A stretch of 64,000 nucleotides of DNA from Amphirosellinia nigrospora (Eukaryota > Ascomycota > Sordariomycetes > Xylariales > Xylariaceae): positions 11,381,569-11,445,568 of the forward strand of contig SCHM01000002.1 of the NCBI GenBank assembly GCA_004123355.1. The letters run 5' to 3'. Below are positions 47,999 through 60,951 of this stretch, piece after piece (position 1 is the stretch's first letter; each line of letters begins with the position of its first letter). The notes under the pieces are model-generated. The model was given only the letters and a program-made list of their open reading frames with translations, made no database searches and was not told the origin of the DNA. The translations under genes and the position numbers were made by a program.

Positions 47999-50900
47999 GC
48001 GCAGGAATAGCGCTTAGCACACATAATATTGATGTGGGGTAACTCCTTTGGATCTGTCATAGTAGAGATACGTAGAATTGTAAAATATAGCAGTAAAGTT
48101 TATTCATGATGACTAAACAAGTATCCGAGCTTTTTGTGCTTCGGGATTCCACAGTACATATATATGTCAGATAGGTGGGTAGAATATGAAAACCGCTCCA
48201 AAGTCGACGTAAATGTGAAGGGGTTATTCCACTCAGCTTTGCAAACGGCAGTCTATTGAGGCTATATCAGTGTAGTAGAACTACTAGCAAACAAAGGTGT
48301 GCACACTGGATGTTGTTGGAGTGTTACTACAGCCGAAGTGAATTAGTTAACCACTTGGAGAGATAGAGAACTTTTTCGCCAGAAAGAATATAACACCCTT
48401 CATATGAATTCATGGAGAACTTGTATGTGTAGTTAAGTAGATGTCACACGGACCCTGGTCAGTGCGCAATACAGTGCCACACAGGGTCCCACACGGAGTT
48501 CGCAAGATACTACCCTGCGAGGCTATGGCAGTCGTACGAGGTTATCGTGAGTCTCAGAAGCATATATCGAGCTGAACTCGAACCTAAAACACTCGCCTCA
48601 CCGGCTACAGAGGTCTTACCTTTCGGTCCCGTGAAGAAGGGAAAGGAAAGGAAAGGAGAATTCTGAGCATAAAAAGGGCTCGAATTCTCCCCTCGAGGGA
48701 AAAGGGAACTTAGATCTATATGGCCCCTTTGGCACCATAGTCGTTTATTACTCAATTTGAACCTATTCCAAGCCCTCAATTAGAGCCCTTGTGACAGTAG
48801 ATGAGAGCGCGAGCAATGAAGTCGCTAATGACTGTCCCCCACTAGCCCCTGCATGGATTCTTACATTTACATAACTTCCAACCGGTTTCATATACAATCA
48901 CTCGCACTACCTTAATACTCTTAACTGGAAAGAATGATGAGAAATGCCTGAAACTGAAGCGCGATTCAAGTTTTCCAGAGTCTTGGAGGATATGTTTTAG
49001 TGAATTTATCAAAAGTATAGTCAGCTCAATGTTCCCATCCTATAACTATTCTCAAACCCATTCAATCTCGTGAACAACTGCCCGTAAGTAATTATCTAGT
49101 TAACTATTTATGTCAATACGTATGAGGTGCCTGAAAACTTCATTGGATATGTGCTTGTTCCCGTAGATAAATGAGGAATTTCGTTTTGGGTCACCAGGAT
49201 TACGCCGGATGCTATACAAAACATACCCCTATATTCACACTAAATTGAAAGTACTGGACGAGAGATTTCTTAAAGAGGATCGCTTCTTTACTGCCCCTCG
49301 TGTGAAATATTGACACATACGCTGCTTATATACTAGGGCAGGCTCAGTATGTCTCGTCTCAGAAGTTCAAGTAGGATGTCATGGAATTTAAGAGATCTGG
49401 GATTGTTTACTACAGCGACGAAGTGCAGCCCTCTTAAAGAATGTTCTTATACGCCACGCATTATATTTTCGAAAACTTAAACAGTTACGCTTTGTTACCG
49501 TGACGACTGACTATATGCTCCGAAGGGCTTGCTTAGATCTGGGTAACCCCTGCATCATCGATGTGGCTGTGACCTGCTATTATAATGAAGTACAAACAAC
49601 ATTATTACATTTAGTTGAAGTTATTCCGATTTTGTAGCATGTAGAGCGAATGATGATTGAGTTCGGTTCTATGGTCCATCAGCCTTTACAATAGTCCCTT
49701 ATCATTTCCTTGAATCCTTTAAATCGAACTTGTCGTTGGGGAATACTAAAGCTAAATTCTTATATAGCAACCTCTTTAAGTTATGCCTATGCTTATTTTT
49801 GTTCCTAAGTAGGATTAATACTCCAAATTATTACAGTGCCAGCTAATACAACTGTATAATCTTAAGTTAAATCATACAATGATGGTAGCGATATCAGCAT
49901 ATCACTTGCTTTATGTAGCGAACCATATGTACCGCTAATAATTCACAAAGTATTAACGGCGTAAATTTTCTCTGTCATATTTTAGAAGTTATCATTTGAG
50001 AAAACTAGTCATTAAGGATGAGTTTTGTCATTTATGCTGCATATAGGATCAAATGAGTCCTTGGGATACTCAACCGGTTAGGGTTTATTTAGAAGGCTTA
50101 CAACTCTTGTTTTCGGAGAGCCTATGTTTCATCCGTCTGCTTCACTCACCGCTTCTCTTTCGCACGACTGCCCGAGAGACTGTACGATCAGAAAAATGAA
50201 TAAGGCTGGAAGTTCTCGAATACTATATAAATGGCCTATTCTCAAGTACAAGTGACGTATGAGGATTACATACGCGCTCAACACAGCTATATACCCTTAG
50301 TCGACTTAATCAAAAAAAATCTCACGTCATTATTTTATAGTTTCAATTCACCATGATACATATGAGAAACATATGAGACTACATGCCATGATAAACCTTA
50401 AGTCCCCAGAGTATTCATTTAATAACTACAATACGATCTCACTGTCGTTATGTGCCCCGATGGTTAAAGCCACGCGCAAAGCGTATTATATTGTCTCAGC
50501 GTTATTCAGAAGCCTACAGCCTTAGGTCTCATCTGTCTTTAGCCACTCTCAGCATTTCATATCTACTAGTGTCATTACAGAGCATGCTGCTCATAAACGG
50601 CTTTGGCTGCACTTGAATATCAACATGGATTTAAATAGTTTAATTAACTTATCATGTATCAATTCTAGTCTGTCACAAGCCGGTTGAGGGAGCGAGTAAA
50701 TATCTTTTTTCTTAGCGATTTTTTGTATCACGATGAGAATAGCAAAGTCACTTGAACGTGTGCATGATCAACAGTCTACGAGCATCATGGAGCATAGGCA
50801 CAATGATACATATAGTCAAACAAAATTACCGTACATAGTCATGTAGTTATATGCTCTGCATGAATAATTTTGCAGACCTTCGAGTATTAAAAAGTGCCTA

Positions 50901-52367
50901 TGGCCTACGCTACCTCGGCTGCGGGGTTTCTGGTCATGAGGTTTTTATATGGTCTTTGTGGCAGTGGGGACGGGCATCGTGTTAGGTCCTCCGCGAAGCT
51001 TATCGCGTTATATTCGAGCATGTCGACGCGTAATTGACATGCACTGGTAATTAGATTACCAACAATAGTTAGAGATAGGAGATGACCCTACAACGCGGGA
51101 TTTTAGGCCCTTGGCATGATAACAGGGATCATGTTATACTCGTACCAGACCAGGAGATCCTGACCGGCCCGAGGATTGAAACACTTATTTGGGAGGTCGA
51201 ACAATGGTCCCTTTGAAGGGAAATCGAAAGGGACCGAAACGACACTATTCACCATTGAGACATTGAACGCAAGAAACTTATCTAATACGTATACTATATA
51301 CTAATAAGTCAACCATGGTTAGTCGTGGGATTACGTGCATTTCACAGATACCAATCCGGTCTGATAGTGGGATAGCCGCCAATTCGGCCACTATGTGGTC
51401 AGTGCAACTTGCTGACAATCTTGTGTCCGTCCCCTGACAAGGAACATGGCGTGACGAAGAACCCCAGGAAGACATAATTAACCCGGTACTCAAGTTTAGC
51501 GAGGCAGACTATCTCCATCTCTAATGCAACCTCATCATTTATTACACTATATTACAGCGAATCCTATTGTAAGTTGTTATTCTCTTCTACACTAACGAGC
51601 AAAGAAAGGCTTTCTCCAGCATGGCTGAACATAATACGATTTACCAGTTGCGCCATACAATCGGGATAAATGAGCTGCGCCGAATATCCCTCGGCTGAAA
51701 ACCAGGCTATATGAATGAATGTCAGAAGATCAGCAAGTTGAGTTAGTTCTCGACACCCAAACTCCAAAGTTAGGAGCGCCGCATTCAAGCTTTTTGTGAA
51801 CCCCGGCCAGAACCGGGCAACGTTACTTACTTGAGCTAGCGACGGTTTCAAGGATGGTCCGTAGGGCCGGGGTTCTGGCCGGGGTTCTGGTCGGGGGTTA
51901 CACCAGTCTAGTATAGACTCCGTCTCAAGGAACTATCCGTTCAATCTCCTCGTGCGACCCGGGTACCGGAGATTAGTGTGTACCCGTTTTCCACCAGGAC
52001 ATGGTTGGTAGTGGCACAGCTGGGAATACTGCACATGGTTATCCCCCAATCAAAACGAACAATTAATTGTGAGGGGTGTTCATGGCCATAACCCCTACTT
52101 TGATGTTCATTTGCCACGCCCCTGAGAGCAAGAGCTTGGATGGGGATCGAAATAGAAAGACGGGAGTCTCCATGAAAGTCTCGCTTATGGCCTCTTGGCC
52201 TCTTGGATATAAGTATAGTGCCGCTTGGTCTTCTCGCCAAGTTTCTCTGAATGTATAGATTTCTATCAAAGCTGTCTCTCCTTCATATTCGCGCCAGTCA
52301 TTACATTGCCAATTTCAGAGCATAACCTATTCATCCTAAAATTCATCTACCACCAAAAGCCGTAATC
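47999..52367. other. AT-rich gene desert
   Basis: About 4.4 kb with no supported gene, no clear terminal repeats and no long tandem array. Small GC-rich inverted repeats occur at 51204-51236 and 51798-51880. The composition fits relics of repeat-induced point mutation, but I cannot compute indices here. Confidence 0.5.
51798..51900. repeat. GC-rich inverted and direct repeats
   Basis: CCCCGGCCAGAACC at about 51803 is complementary to GGTTCTGGCCGGGG at about 51866, and GGGTTCTGGCCG-type units repeat directly (GGGGTTCTGG occurs twice or more up to 51895). It stands out against AT-rich flanks. Confidence 0.65.
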
Positions 52368-52980
52368 ATGCAAACCAAGATCTTTCTCTCCCTGGGCTCT
52401 TTGGCCGCCGGCTCTCTAGCCCAAAGCTTCTCTTCTGACGCCTCCTGCCCTAGCTCTTTGGCTGCCATTGCGGCTGCCGCTCCCCATTCCCTTCGTTCGT
52501 GGCATCTCGTCTCCCGGATGCCGCCGACGTTCTGAAAGACCCTTGGGCGTATGCGGCAAGCCTATGCGACGTCGCCAGCGAGCTGCCTGCCTCGCAGCTG
52601 AGTGAGTTCGGGGTGTTTGGTTCCGAGCTCCTCGCCTTCGTTGCCACCGAGCTCTCGAGCTACGACGCTCTCGTCACCAAGTGCTTCGCCACGGGAGCCG
52701 ACGCCGCTGCTGCGACCAGCTACATCCACTCCATCGCCTCGGCGACGGCGCCACTCTGCCAAGTCACCAGCACCGCCGCCGCCGGAGGGAGCTACCCGAC
52801 TAGCAACGGGACCGCCACGATCACGCCAGCCCCGACACCCACGCACACCAGCACCAGCACTCCCGGTAACAACAGCACTGGTACGTCAACGATCCGATAG
52901 CACTCGCCGCGAGACCCACTGGTGTCTTTGCTAGCGCGGTCGGCGTCGCTGGCCTGCTAGCTGCCGCAGCTCTGTTGTAA
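52368..52980 (+). CDS. GPI-anchored secreted protein of unknown function
   Basis: A single exon of about 204 residues starts MQTKIFLSLGSLAAGSLAQS, a clear signal peptide. The mature part has a few cysteines (DASCPSS, SLCDVAS, TKCFATG, PLCQVTS), a Ser/Thr/Pro-rich stalk (TPAPTPTHTSTSTPG, ending NNSTGTS) and a C-terminal hydrophobic tail (SAVGVAGLLAAAALL) after a small-residue site, as in GPI-anchor signals. One base seems lost at the CCCC near 52482-52485 and one near 52884. It would sit in the cell wall or plasma membrane; no catalytic domain is recognised. It lies isolated in AT-rich DNA. Confidence 0.8.
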
Positions 52981-55900
52981 ACAACCGCATGGCTTGATGA
53001 TTCGAGACTTCCCTCGGGCCGAGGAAGGTGGAGAGTAACGCGGCTGATTCAGAATATACCCACAGATTGCGACTAGGCCAGCCTTAATACCTTAATAAGC
53101 TGAGAAAAGTGGAAGGGGATGAGTTGGACAAGGGGTGCAGTACGTCTTGTTAGAAACAAGGTGTTGACTATACCGATTACGAGAGATGAAGAAAGTTTTA
53201 GTACACATAAATAAATACTGCTTTACAGGCATCTCACTGTCAAGGTTTCGCGCACACCATGGCCGAAATTTGAAGTCCCTCCAGTTATGTGACAGCCAAT
53301 GTTTTATCTCTCATGTAGTCGTACGATTGGTGGCATGGGTGCAAGGTCCCGCGACTTTATTCCCCAGACATCGAATTACACTCAAAGGTAGGTGTGAACC
53401 CGTACTGTGCTATACTAGGGGGCATGAACCTGTACTCGGGGCTGCCTTCAGTTGGGAACTCTGATTTTAACATTCAATAATAATGTAGGCGAGTGACCGT
53501 CTTCTATTTTGAATCTATCATGCTACTTATAGGCGTCAAACTACTTCGTATACTTATATGGTACTTCATTGATTTTTAAAGGCACTTCAAACCTCATAAC
53601 TAATCATCTAACCCCCTTGTTACAGGATTGCGGATACTTTGTGGACTTTTTAGTGCGGTTTGGACGGGTTGACGCTCAAACCAGGCGGCGGTCTTTGTGT
53701 CAAGTTTTAGTATGAGTAGCTCGCGATATCTCAAACGCGGCGGGCCGTGTTACTAGCGCGCCAAGAACAGGCACGAACCACCAGCAGTCTATGCGCAAAG
53801 ACATTGCTTTTTATAACATCAAAATACAGGGCCCATCTCTGGTTACTGAGCATCAGTTTCGTCCCTAACATGGTCGTCTAACAGTTGAACCACCTAGGCA
53901 CATATGAACCCTTTGCATGACAACAAGTATCATAATCGTATCAAGCCACGATAGGAAATGACTTTATGTAAACTTCGTAAAAGCCTATACCCGTGGTCTA
54001 ACCCCTGAAGAGCGGCCCGCCGAAGTTCTCCGATAACGGTAGCTTGATATCCGATGTTCCGATGCATACTTAGTATAGAAGTGCTGTAAAGCTTGCAATC
54101 AGTGTCAATCCTATCTATGTATACGATGAACCCGTCGTGATCCCCTTGTATACACAAGTGGGAAGATAGTACTCCATGACGAGCAACTTGTCGTAAAAGG
54201 ATGCGACCATCTTCCCAAATCGACTATCCCCTAGACTGCTATGTAGAAACCCTACCACCTGAGATACGATCAATCAGTAGCACAGAGATCGATGAGCCCC
54301 TTGTCAGGACCTCACTATCAGGGTATGGGGTGTATATTGATATCTGTTGTTGCGCAGAGAGTCTAGGAGTCTCCGGGGGCTAGTCCAGGCAATATACATC
54401 CCGGTCCTTTGTTCCTAACGCCGTAAGTCCCACGGAGTCTATATGAGGCTTGGGAAGGTGAGTGTTTTGGTGTGCTAGACAAGGTATCGTGAGATCAGGA
54501 GATGCCTTGTGACACTGCATTTCACGATCTCCTCCTGGTGCTCATGAAAAAGCTTCGTACGTTCGCCGTAAATCAATGCTATATTGCTGATGAAGATCCC
54601 TTGTACAACAGGTAGAGTCCTTGCTTTTGCGGTTGTCCGGTTTGTGGCCCAAAGCCCAATATATATTTCCAGCCAGAAATGATCAATTGACTGCTAGAAT
54701 ATGGTCGTGCTCTACCAAATTGTCCATGATTTTCAAATTGAGGATATCCTTATCTAGAGCTCACATGCCACGAGCTCTGCTACACTATAGTCTGAGATCC
54801 TTCTCTACGAGGAACCCTTGAAAGAAACCTCCCGTCTAGTTCTAGTCACGCTAGTAATATAGGACTACAATGAATTTTCTTGTGCTAAAAGTGTGCTAAC
54901 TCCTGGTCCGACTGACAGTTGCAATATCCAGTCCTGAGAGAATTAGCTGTGTGGGTAGGGTAGGAAGTAGTCGAATAGACAATGGATCAGATTGTAGCCA
55001 TGTTCTACATATCAGATCAGGTAATATCTAGCTAAAAAGTCGCTTTGTAAGACTTCGACATTTTGGTACCAAAGAAAATTACATAAGTATAGTTTATAGC
55101 TGAGATAGCACTGCCAGGGTTGCATTTTAACACTGCAACATCCTCTTCCTCCGACTTAATCCCACAAATTCCCTAATTTTATAACTTGGCGAATAAGTGC
55201 CAACCAGACGCATTGTTGGTATTCCGTTAGTGTAAGTGATCTAGTTGGGTATGTGATGCGATAAGAAGATACTTAAAAGTAGTATGCTAGGGGAGAAGGG
55301 GTAATCGGAAATCGGTACTGGTCCTTTTATACCTTGCCTTCATTTATAATTATACAGTCCCCTCCGTGATGTAGGCTGCGTAAATAAACAGGACTATATC
55401 GCATGACAGCATGTAATAATACCTCGTTTCGGAAAATAGTAGTGAGGGTGTGGCCATTTTGCCGCATTAGTAGTTGTGGTTAAACAGGGTTCTTCCTGTA
55501 GATAGGGTATTTAGAGACCTGCGTTTTTCTAGGGTACCTAGTCCGAATTCTTGTTTCAATGCTTTTGGTACATTTACCTATGAATGATGGTCACTGAATC
55601 CATTGGGCGAAAGTCATCCAGTTATGGTATCTCCTAAAGAACAACAAATCAAATGAATTAAAGTTGTTTATCGCCACGAACAACTTTTTCGTTCCATTTG
55701 CGCTCTATACTTGCACATAATGCGATTGCAAACAAAGGTGCAATGTAGTTCACTACGAGTTCTAAAACATCAACTCAATTAGTCGCACGCGAAGAAGCAC
55801 ATTTTGTGTCCAATATTGACGATCTATTCTCTATAGGCAAATATGCGATGCAAGATGGTGTTTGATGCATGCCGACCTTTATTGCGACTTGATGTCGTAG

Positions 55901-56086
55901 TGTAAGGATAGACGACGCAATAGGCCAGTGTTCAATGGTCGGCTACATCTTGCATTGTCCCGGATGTCTCGAGCGTTTGGCGTAGCATAGCCGAGCAATT
56001 CACGTAGCACCCCTTATCGCTGGACACACACGCGCGCATTGGCGTAGTCACATTTTGGACATAGAAGGCGTCCGTCCGTCATGAAT
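52981..56086. other. AT-rich gene desert
   Basis: About 3.1 kb without a supported gene or repeat; short open stretches at 53186-53464 and 53930-54157 lack coding character. Confidence 0.5.
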
Positions 56087-56522
<436 letters not shown>

Positions 56523-58855
56523 GGCTTCTGGAGATACAGGAGAGAAAACTTGCGGATGAAGTTCATGGAGGGAGTAGTAGCAGTAGTAGTAGTGGTCGAA
56601 GTGGGATGGAGGGGTCGAGGAAGAGGAAACAGAAGCAGTCGGCGGGGTATTTGTATGATGTGCATATGGACGGATAGGCAGGGCGTAGGGCGGGTAAGTA
56701 TATGTAGCGGTATGTAAGTAGTCTAAGTGTCAAATCTAAGATCTGGAGTCGGAAAGTCGCATTACGAGCCAGTAAGAAGCGCTATTTGTCAAGTGGGCGG
56801 CGCAGCGGGAATGATGATTCCAAAGAGTCGGTGTTTCAGTGGACCCTGCAGCACTATCTTGGACGGGCATAGTGGATGATGATTGGGTCTAATTCGGGTA
56901 AGTGATCTACGTGAAGGGTAGGTAGTGTGCCGTATCTTGATAATCAACACGTATAATTCTGTGAACTTCTACGATGGCCACCTACAGTCTCAACTCAACA
57001 GTACCTTTCGTTCGGTCTATATGGTCTATGTCTACAGTACTAAATTGTAGAGCATTCGAGCTGTAAAAGACTGCATTGACTTCACCGCATAAATTAAGCT
57101 ATCTATAGCTGGATAGACCTGCTATGGAAAAGACCTGATATGCCGGTATTGGCCAATTCAAATCAGTTATGACGCAATGTGTGTTGGGATTGGTGTATCA
57201 ACCCGTGCCTTTCACTGCTATCTGTATACTGGCTTAGCAGTGAAAGCAAGATTGACCAGAATGGATCTATCGCTGATATCTAATTTTCACTAGTACTTTG
57301 GTGCCTCGCTCTTTTTACTTGTTTGAAAAAAAAAAAAGAAAAAAAAAAGGATTGTGAAATCTATCTGTTCGTACATAAATAATCCGGCAAAGCTAAATCC
57401 GGGGTTTAGATAGGGTCATGCACGAGGACCCTTGGATTCCCTTGGATTTGGATCTGATTAGCCGTGGTAAACTATGCAGATCCGACTACCCAAGTTGGCA
57501 AGTAAATCCTAGAATAGGCCTGGGTTTTGGCTGATACACGTTTCAATTCGGCCGATTGATATTAACTACCTAAGTACATATCTACAACTGTTAGTCAGCT
57601 AGGTAGTTGTCAGTCGGAATGTACCCAGTGCTATAGAACTGTTCTGCTCCTGCCTGCCTACCTTAAGTACTTACACTAACTTGAAGTATTAACCCCCCTG
57701 CTATCCAACTGTAGGGGTTCGGTCAGTACATGGCTGTAGGTACCGCCCATTCAATCTAATCTCGCCAAAACCTGCTGTTACTTAGTTATTGTTTCTTGGC
57801 CCCCAACTTCGGATTCTACAGCCATTGAATGAGCGACACTTGGTCTAATACCACTTCAAAACTTGCAATAAAAGATACAGTACTTGTCGTGCAGCACTAT
57901 ACACACCGAACCTTACCTCGCAGCCACCATCCAAGTAAATCTAATAGCGTTCCTCTGCTTCCGACTCAACTTCGCAGACCACCATTGAAGGTAAGATACG
58001 TATCTGTCCTTCGCTAGCCTACCTGCGGTCCCCCTTTTTTCACCTTGGGGAAGCACACATCTCACTCTTCAACACATACATCGTCTATCTCTCATCCTAC
58101 ATAGTACGGCGTACATCGTGGTGCCCTGACGTCGTGCGTCCTGCAACCGCCCAATGAGCCGCGCTGCAGCAGGGAAGCCGGCCGTAGCAGAGAGAACCCT
58201 TTATGTATGTCCTCTCACCAGCTGACCTGAACACCTTGCAGTGACAACGCATCGTCAAGCCATCGCTTACACCCAATTCGACCACTGACTTAACGCTTCC
58301 GACCGTGCAAGTCGTCATTTGAGACCCATCGAGCTCGCTGTTAGTCGTCGGCCTGCAGACGACTGAGCCTGCTACCCCTCTGCCCCACGATCTCGACATA
58401 GAGCTAGACCCTTTTTTGCCCTTTTAGGCGGTCCGAGGGGGGTTTTCCCTGGATCCGAGCGGCCCTCGACTCGACGACTGCGCTGCTAGCACCGGCACCT
58501 ATACCTATCATACATACCTACAGTACATACCCAAGGTACCGTACCAACTCCACGACCTACATGTAGGTGGCCTGCTGCGACAACAGTACCGCTGCTATTC
58601 GCCCGCCCGGCGCCGCTCCCCTCTATCTACCTACCTTACCTACCTACCTACCTGCCTGTCGCATGCGCCGCTGCGTAGCCGGACCACCACTCGCTTCTGC
58701 TCCAGACAGTGCTTGATTCGCACTGCTGACAAGATCCGTCCTCGACTGCTATTCGATCAGCTGGCTGTCACCGTGACCACTGCGACCCCTCCGGCTGTGT
58801 CTCCATCCACTTTGCATCCCGCAGTGAGCAAAACACATCGACCTACTTAGACTGG
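56523..58855. other. Intergenic, promoter-like with microsatellite and A-rich tract
   Basis: An A-rich run (two A stretches of about 12 and 9) lies at 57326-57349. CT-rich and TACC-rich tracts lie at about 58625-58660 (CTACCTACC repeats). No supported gene, though a 62-codon frame at 57829-58017 exists. Confidence 0.5.
58620..58660. repeat. Short (CCTA)n microsatellite
   Basis: Consecutive CTAC/CCTA units with small interruptions, in the upstream region of the BAG gene. Confidence 0.75.
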
Positions 58856-60082
58856 GTGTCCTGGAATTGCCAGGACCACCCAATTCTTGTCAAGGTGGCT
58901 TCCAGTCAGGCTATTTCGGCAACTTCTGGTGCCTTCCAGAACATCACCGCATTACTGCCACCGGCACTGCAAACTTACCTCGTCACCACACTTACCCACG
59001 TATCCGACGCATTCGGGGCCCAGCGAGTATCTCGAAGCCAGAGGTGCCTCGCCCACGGCTGTCTACTCGACCCTCGCAGGTGCCGCCGTTATCGCATTGC
59101 CAGTCCTCATGTCACGGTACGGCTGGACCGCGACACGCGGAGGCTTGTCGCCCTTTGCTTCGCAAGCCAGCAGTCAGGATGGTCCCCATGTTACCGATGA
59201 AGATTTCAGTTACATCACATCCGAGGATTTAGAAGACACCCTGCTGGCTCCCGACCAGCAAAACCGCCGGGCACCTCGCAGTGCTGCAGTCGAGGAAGAT
59301 GACGTCCTCCTAATCAAGCATAAAGCTGTGACCTACCCTGTACACTTCCCTGCCTACTCGATTGGCGACGGCAGGCTCACAGTCAGAGACGTGCGAGACC
59401 GTGCCGGACTTATAATGGACCTGAGCAGCCGTCGGGCAACCCGTCTCAAGATGCTCTACAAGGGCCGGAATTTGAAAGAGCAGGATATCCCCATTCGCGA
59501 CTACGGTGTGAAGAATAATAGCGAATTAATGGTAGTGGTTCCTGAAGGAAGATTGTCCGACGAGGATGACAGCAGTGGCTCGGCTGAGGAGGTTATTGTA
59601 AGCGATCCTAGAGATGAATCGAGGGCCCCGAAGAAGAGAAAGAATAAGAACGGCAAGAAGAAGCCTAAAAACCGTGCCCCGAGGGAAAGCTCAAATCACC
59701 TGGGTGTGCCCAGCCAAGGGGATGACGACAGCAAACGGACCAGTCCTGACCCGTCGAGTCATCCATCTCGGATACCGTCTCCCACAGTGCCGTCGGGGTC
59801 AATTGAGAAATTGGAGACCATCAGATCGCATTTCGAATCACAGCTACTCCCCCTCTGCAAACAATTCGCACGCCACCCACCTAAAGACGCCAAAAAATGT
59901 GAAGACGAACACCGCAAGATTAGTGAGACGGTGATGATGCATGTGGTATTGAAGCTGGACGAGGTCGACACGGGGGAGATCCCGACATCCGGGCAAGAAG
60001 AAAAGACCTGGTGAATTATGTACAGGAGGTGCTCAAGGAGATGGATGACCGGTTGCCGGCCGGTGTCAAGCCAAATAGGTGA
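58856..60082 (+). CDS. BAG-domain protein with ubiquitin-like domain and membrane segment
   Basis: About 400 residues; the N-terminus is uncertain. The segment beginning AFQNITALLPPALQTYLVTT (frame of 58856) and the segment PSEYLEARGASPTAVYSTLAG (from about 59017) lie in different frames and seem to belong together. A hydrophobic stretch, VYSTLAGAAVIALPVLMSRYGW, may anchor it. A ubiquitin-like fold covers RLTVRDVRDRAGLIMDL to GVKNNSELMVVVPEG, then a Lys-rich linker (PKKRKNKNGKKKPKNR), then a BAG domain from EKLETIRSHFE to LVNYVQEVLKEMDDRL. One base seems lost in the GGGGG at 59972-59976. BAG domains bind Hsp70 as nucleotide-exchange cofactors. Confidence 0.82.
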
Positions 60083-60951
60083 TGCCACCGACCACCAACC
60101 CCCTCCTACACTTTTTTCGGCGGCAGAATGCACGTCACTTTCAGGGCACGATCTCCACTTATCCTCTTAGATGGTGTAGTACGCTTATTATGTATTTCTG
60201 TACGATGCTGGGGGCGTGCCAGCAGAAAGGCACATGCGGACAAGTTGAAACAAGAGTTCAGACTTGTAACATGGCTACCGAGGAACCAAACCCGAAACAC
60301 CAACTTCATGTATCCCTTCATAATCATATAGCTCTGCTATTCAGATTACCCCGGCGAGGCTAGCTATAAATATATAGTATATTGAATCGTTGCTTGGATG
60401 GGCGACAAATGATTTGTTGATTGCAATTGACTGCCTATGAAGTCAGACCTTCGCAGACACTTGCAAGGTTCGTAGATACCTACATGATACAAGTGCTAGC
60501 CGGCTAATTTCTAGCCTTTTGACGGGTGCTAGCCTGGTACCTGACCAGCTACATAGTACGAAGTACCTTAGGTAGCGGTAGGTGGCAAGCCACTGTGGCT
60601 GGTGCTAGTGTAGGTTTGGCTTGCCCTAGATTCGGAGGCCACAAAAAACCCTTTCGCTTCTCGCCCGACCCCACCATCCCTAGACTGGATTAGCGGGCCG
60701 CCAACAGCGGGCACACTCAGCGGATTGTGCGTCGCCGATAATTTTCTAGCGGTGGTTATCTGTCTGTGCCTTCTCCGCCTAGCGACCAACAACAACACAT
60801 CACGACTTTACTAACGACCACAGCAGAGGATAATTTAATAGCTCCCCGGACGCAGACTCTTCGGTTGCGCTCTAGAGCTGTTCTTCCTCCCAGTCTCACC
60901 TTCTTCCTTTCCTTCTGTTCACCTCCCGTTCTGCGGTGACGATCCGGAAAG
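60083..60951. other. Intergenic with pyrimidine-rich RPL16 leader
   Basis: The last 80 bases before the RPL16 ATG are rich in C and T (about 60874-60930), typical of ribosomal protein promoters/leaders. No gene is seen further upstream. Confidence 0.55.
60874..60935 (+). promoter_or_regulatory. CT-rich leader of RPL16
   Basis: A pyrimidine-rich run ends about 20 bp before the start codon, consistent with a fungal ribosomal protein transcription start region. The exact start site is not defined. Confidence 0.5.

Noticed and set aside
48560-48620. B-box-like TTAGGTTCGAGTTC on the minus strand
   Set aside because: The upstream part does not fold into tRNA arms and no A box fits; not called as tRNA or SINE.
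58097-58399. Minus-strand 100-codon frame
   Set aside because: Lies in CT-rich upstream sequence of the BAG gene; composition artefact.
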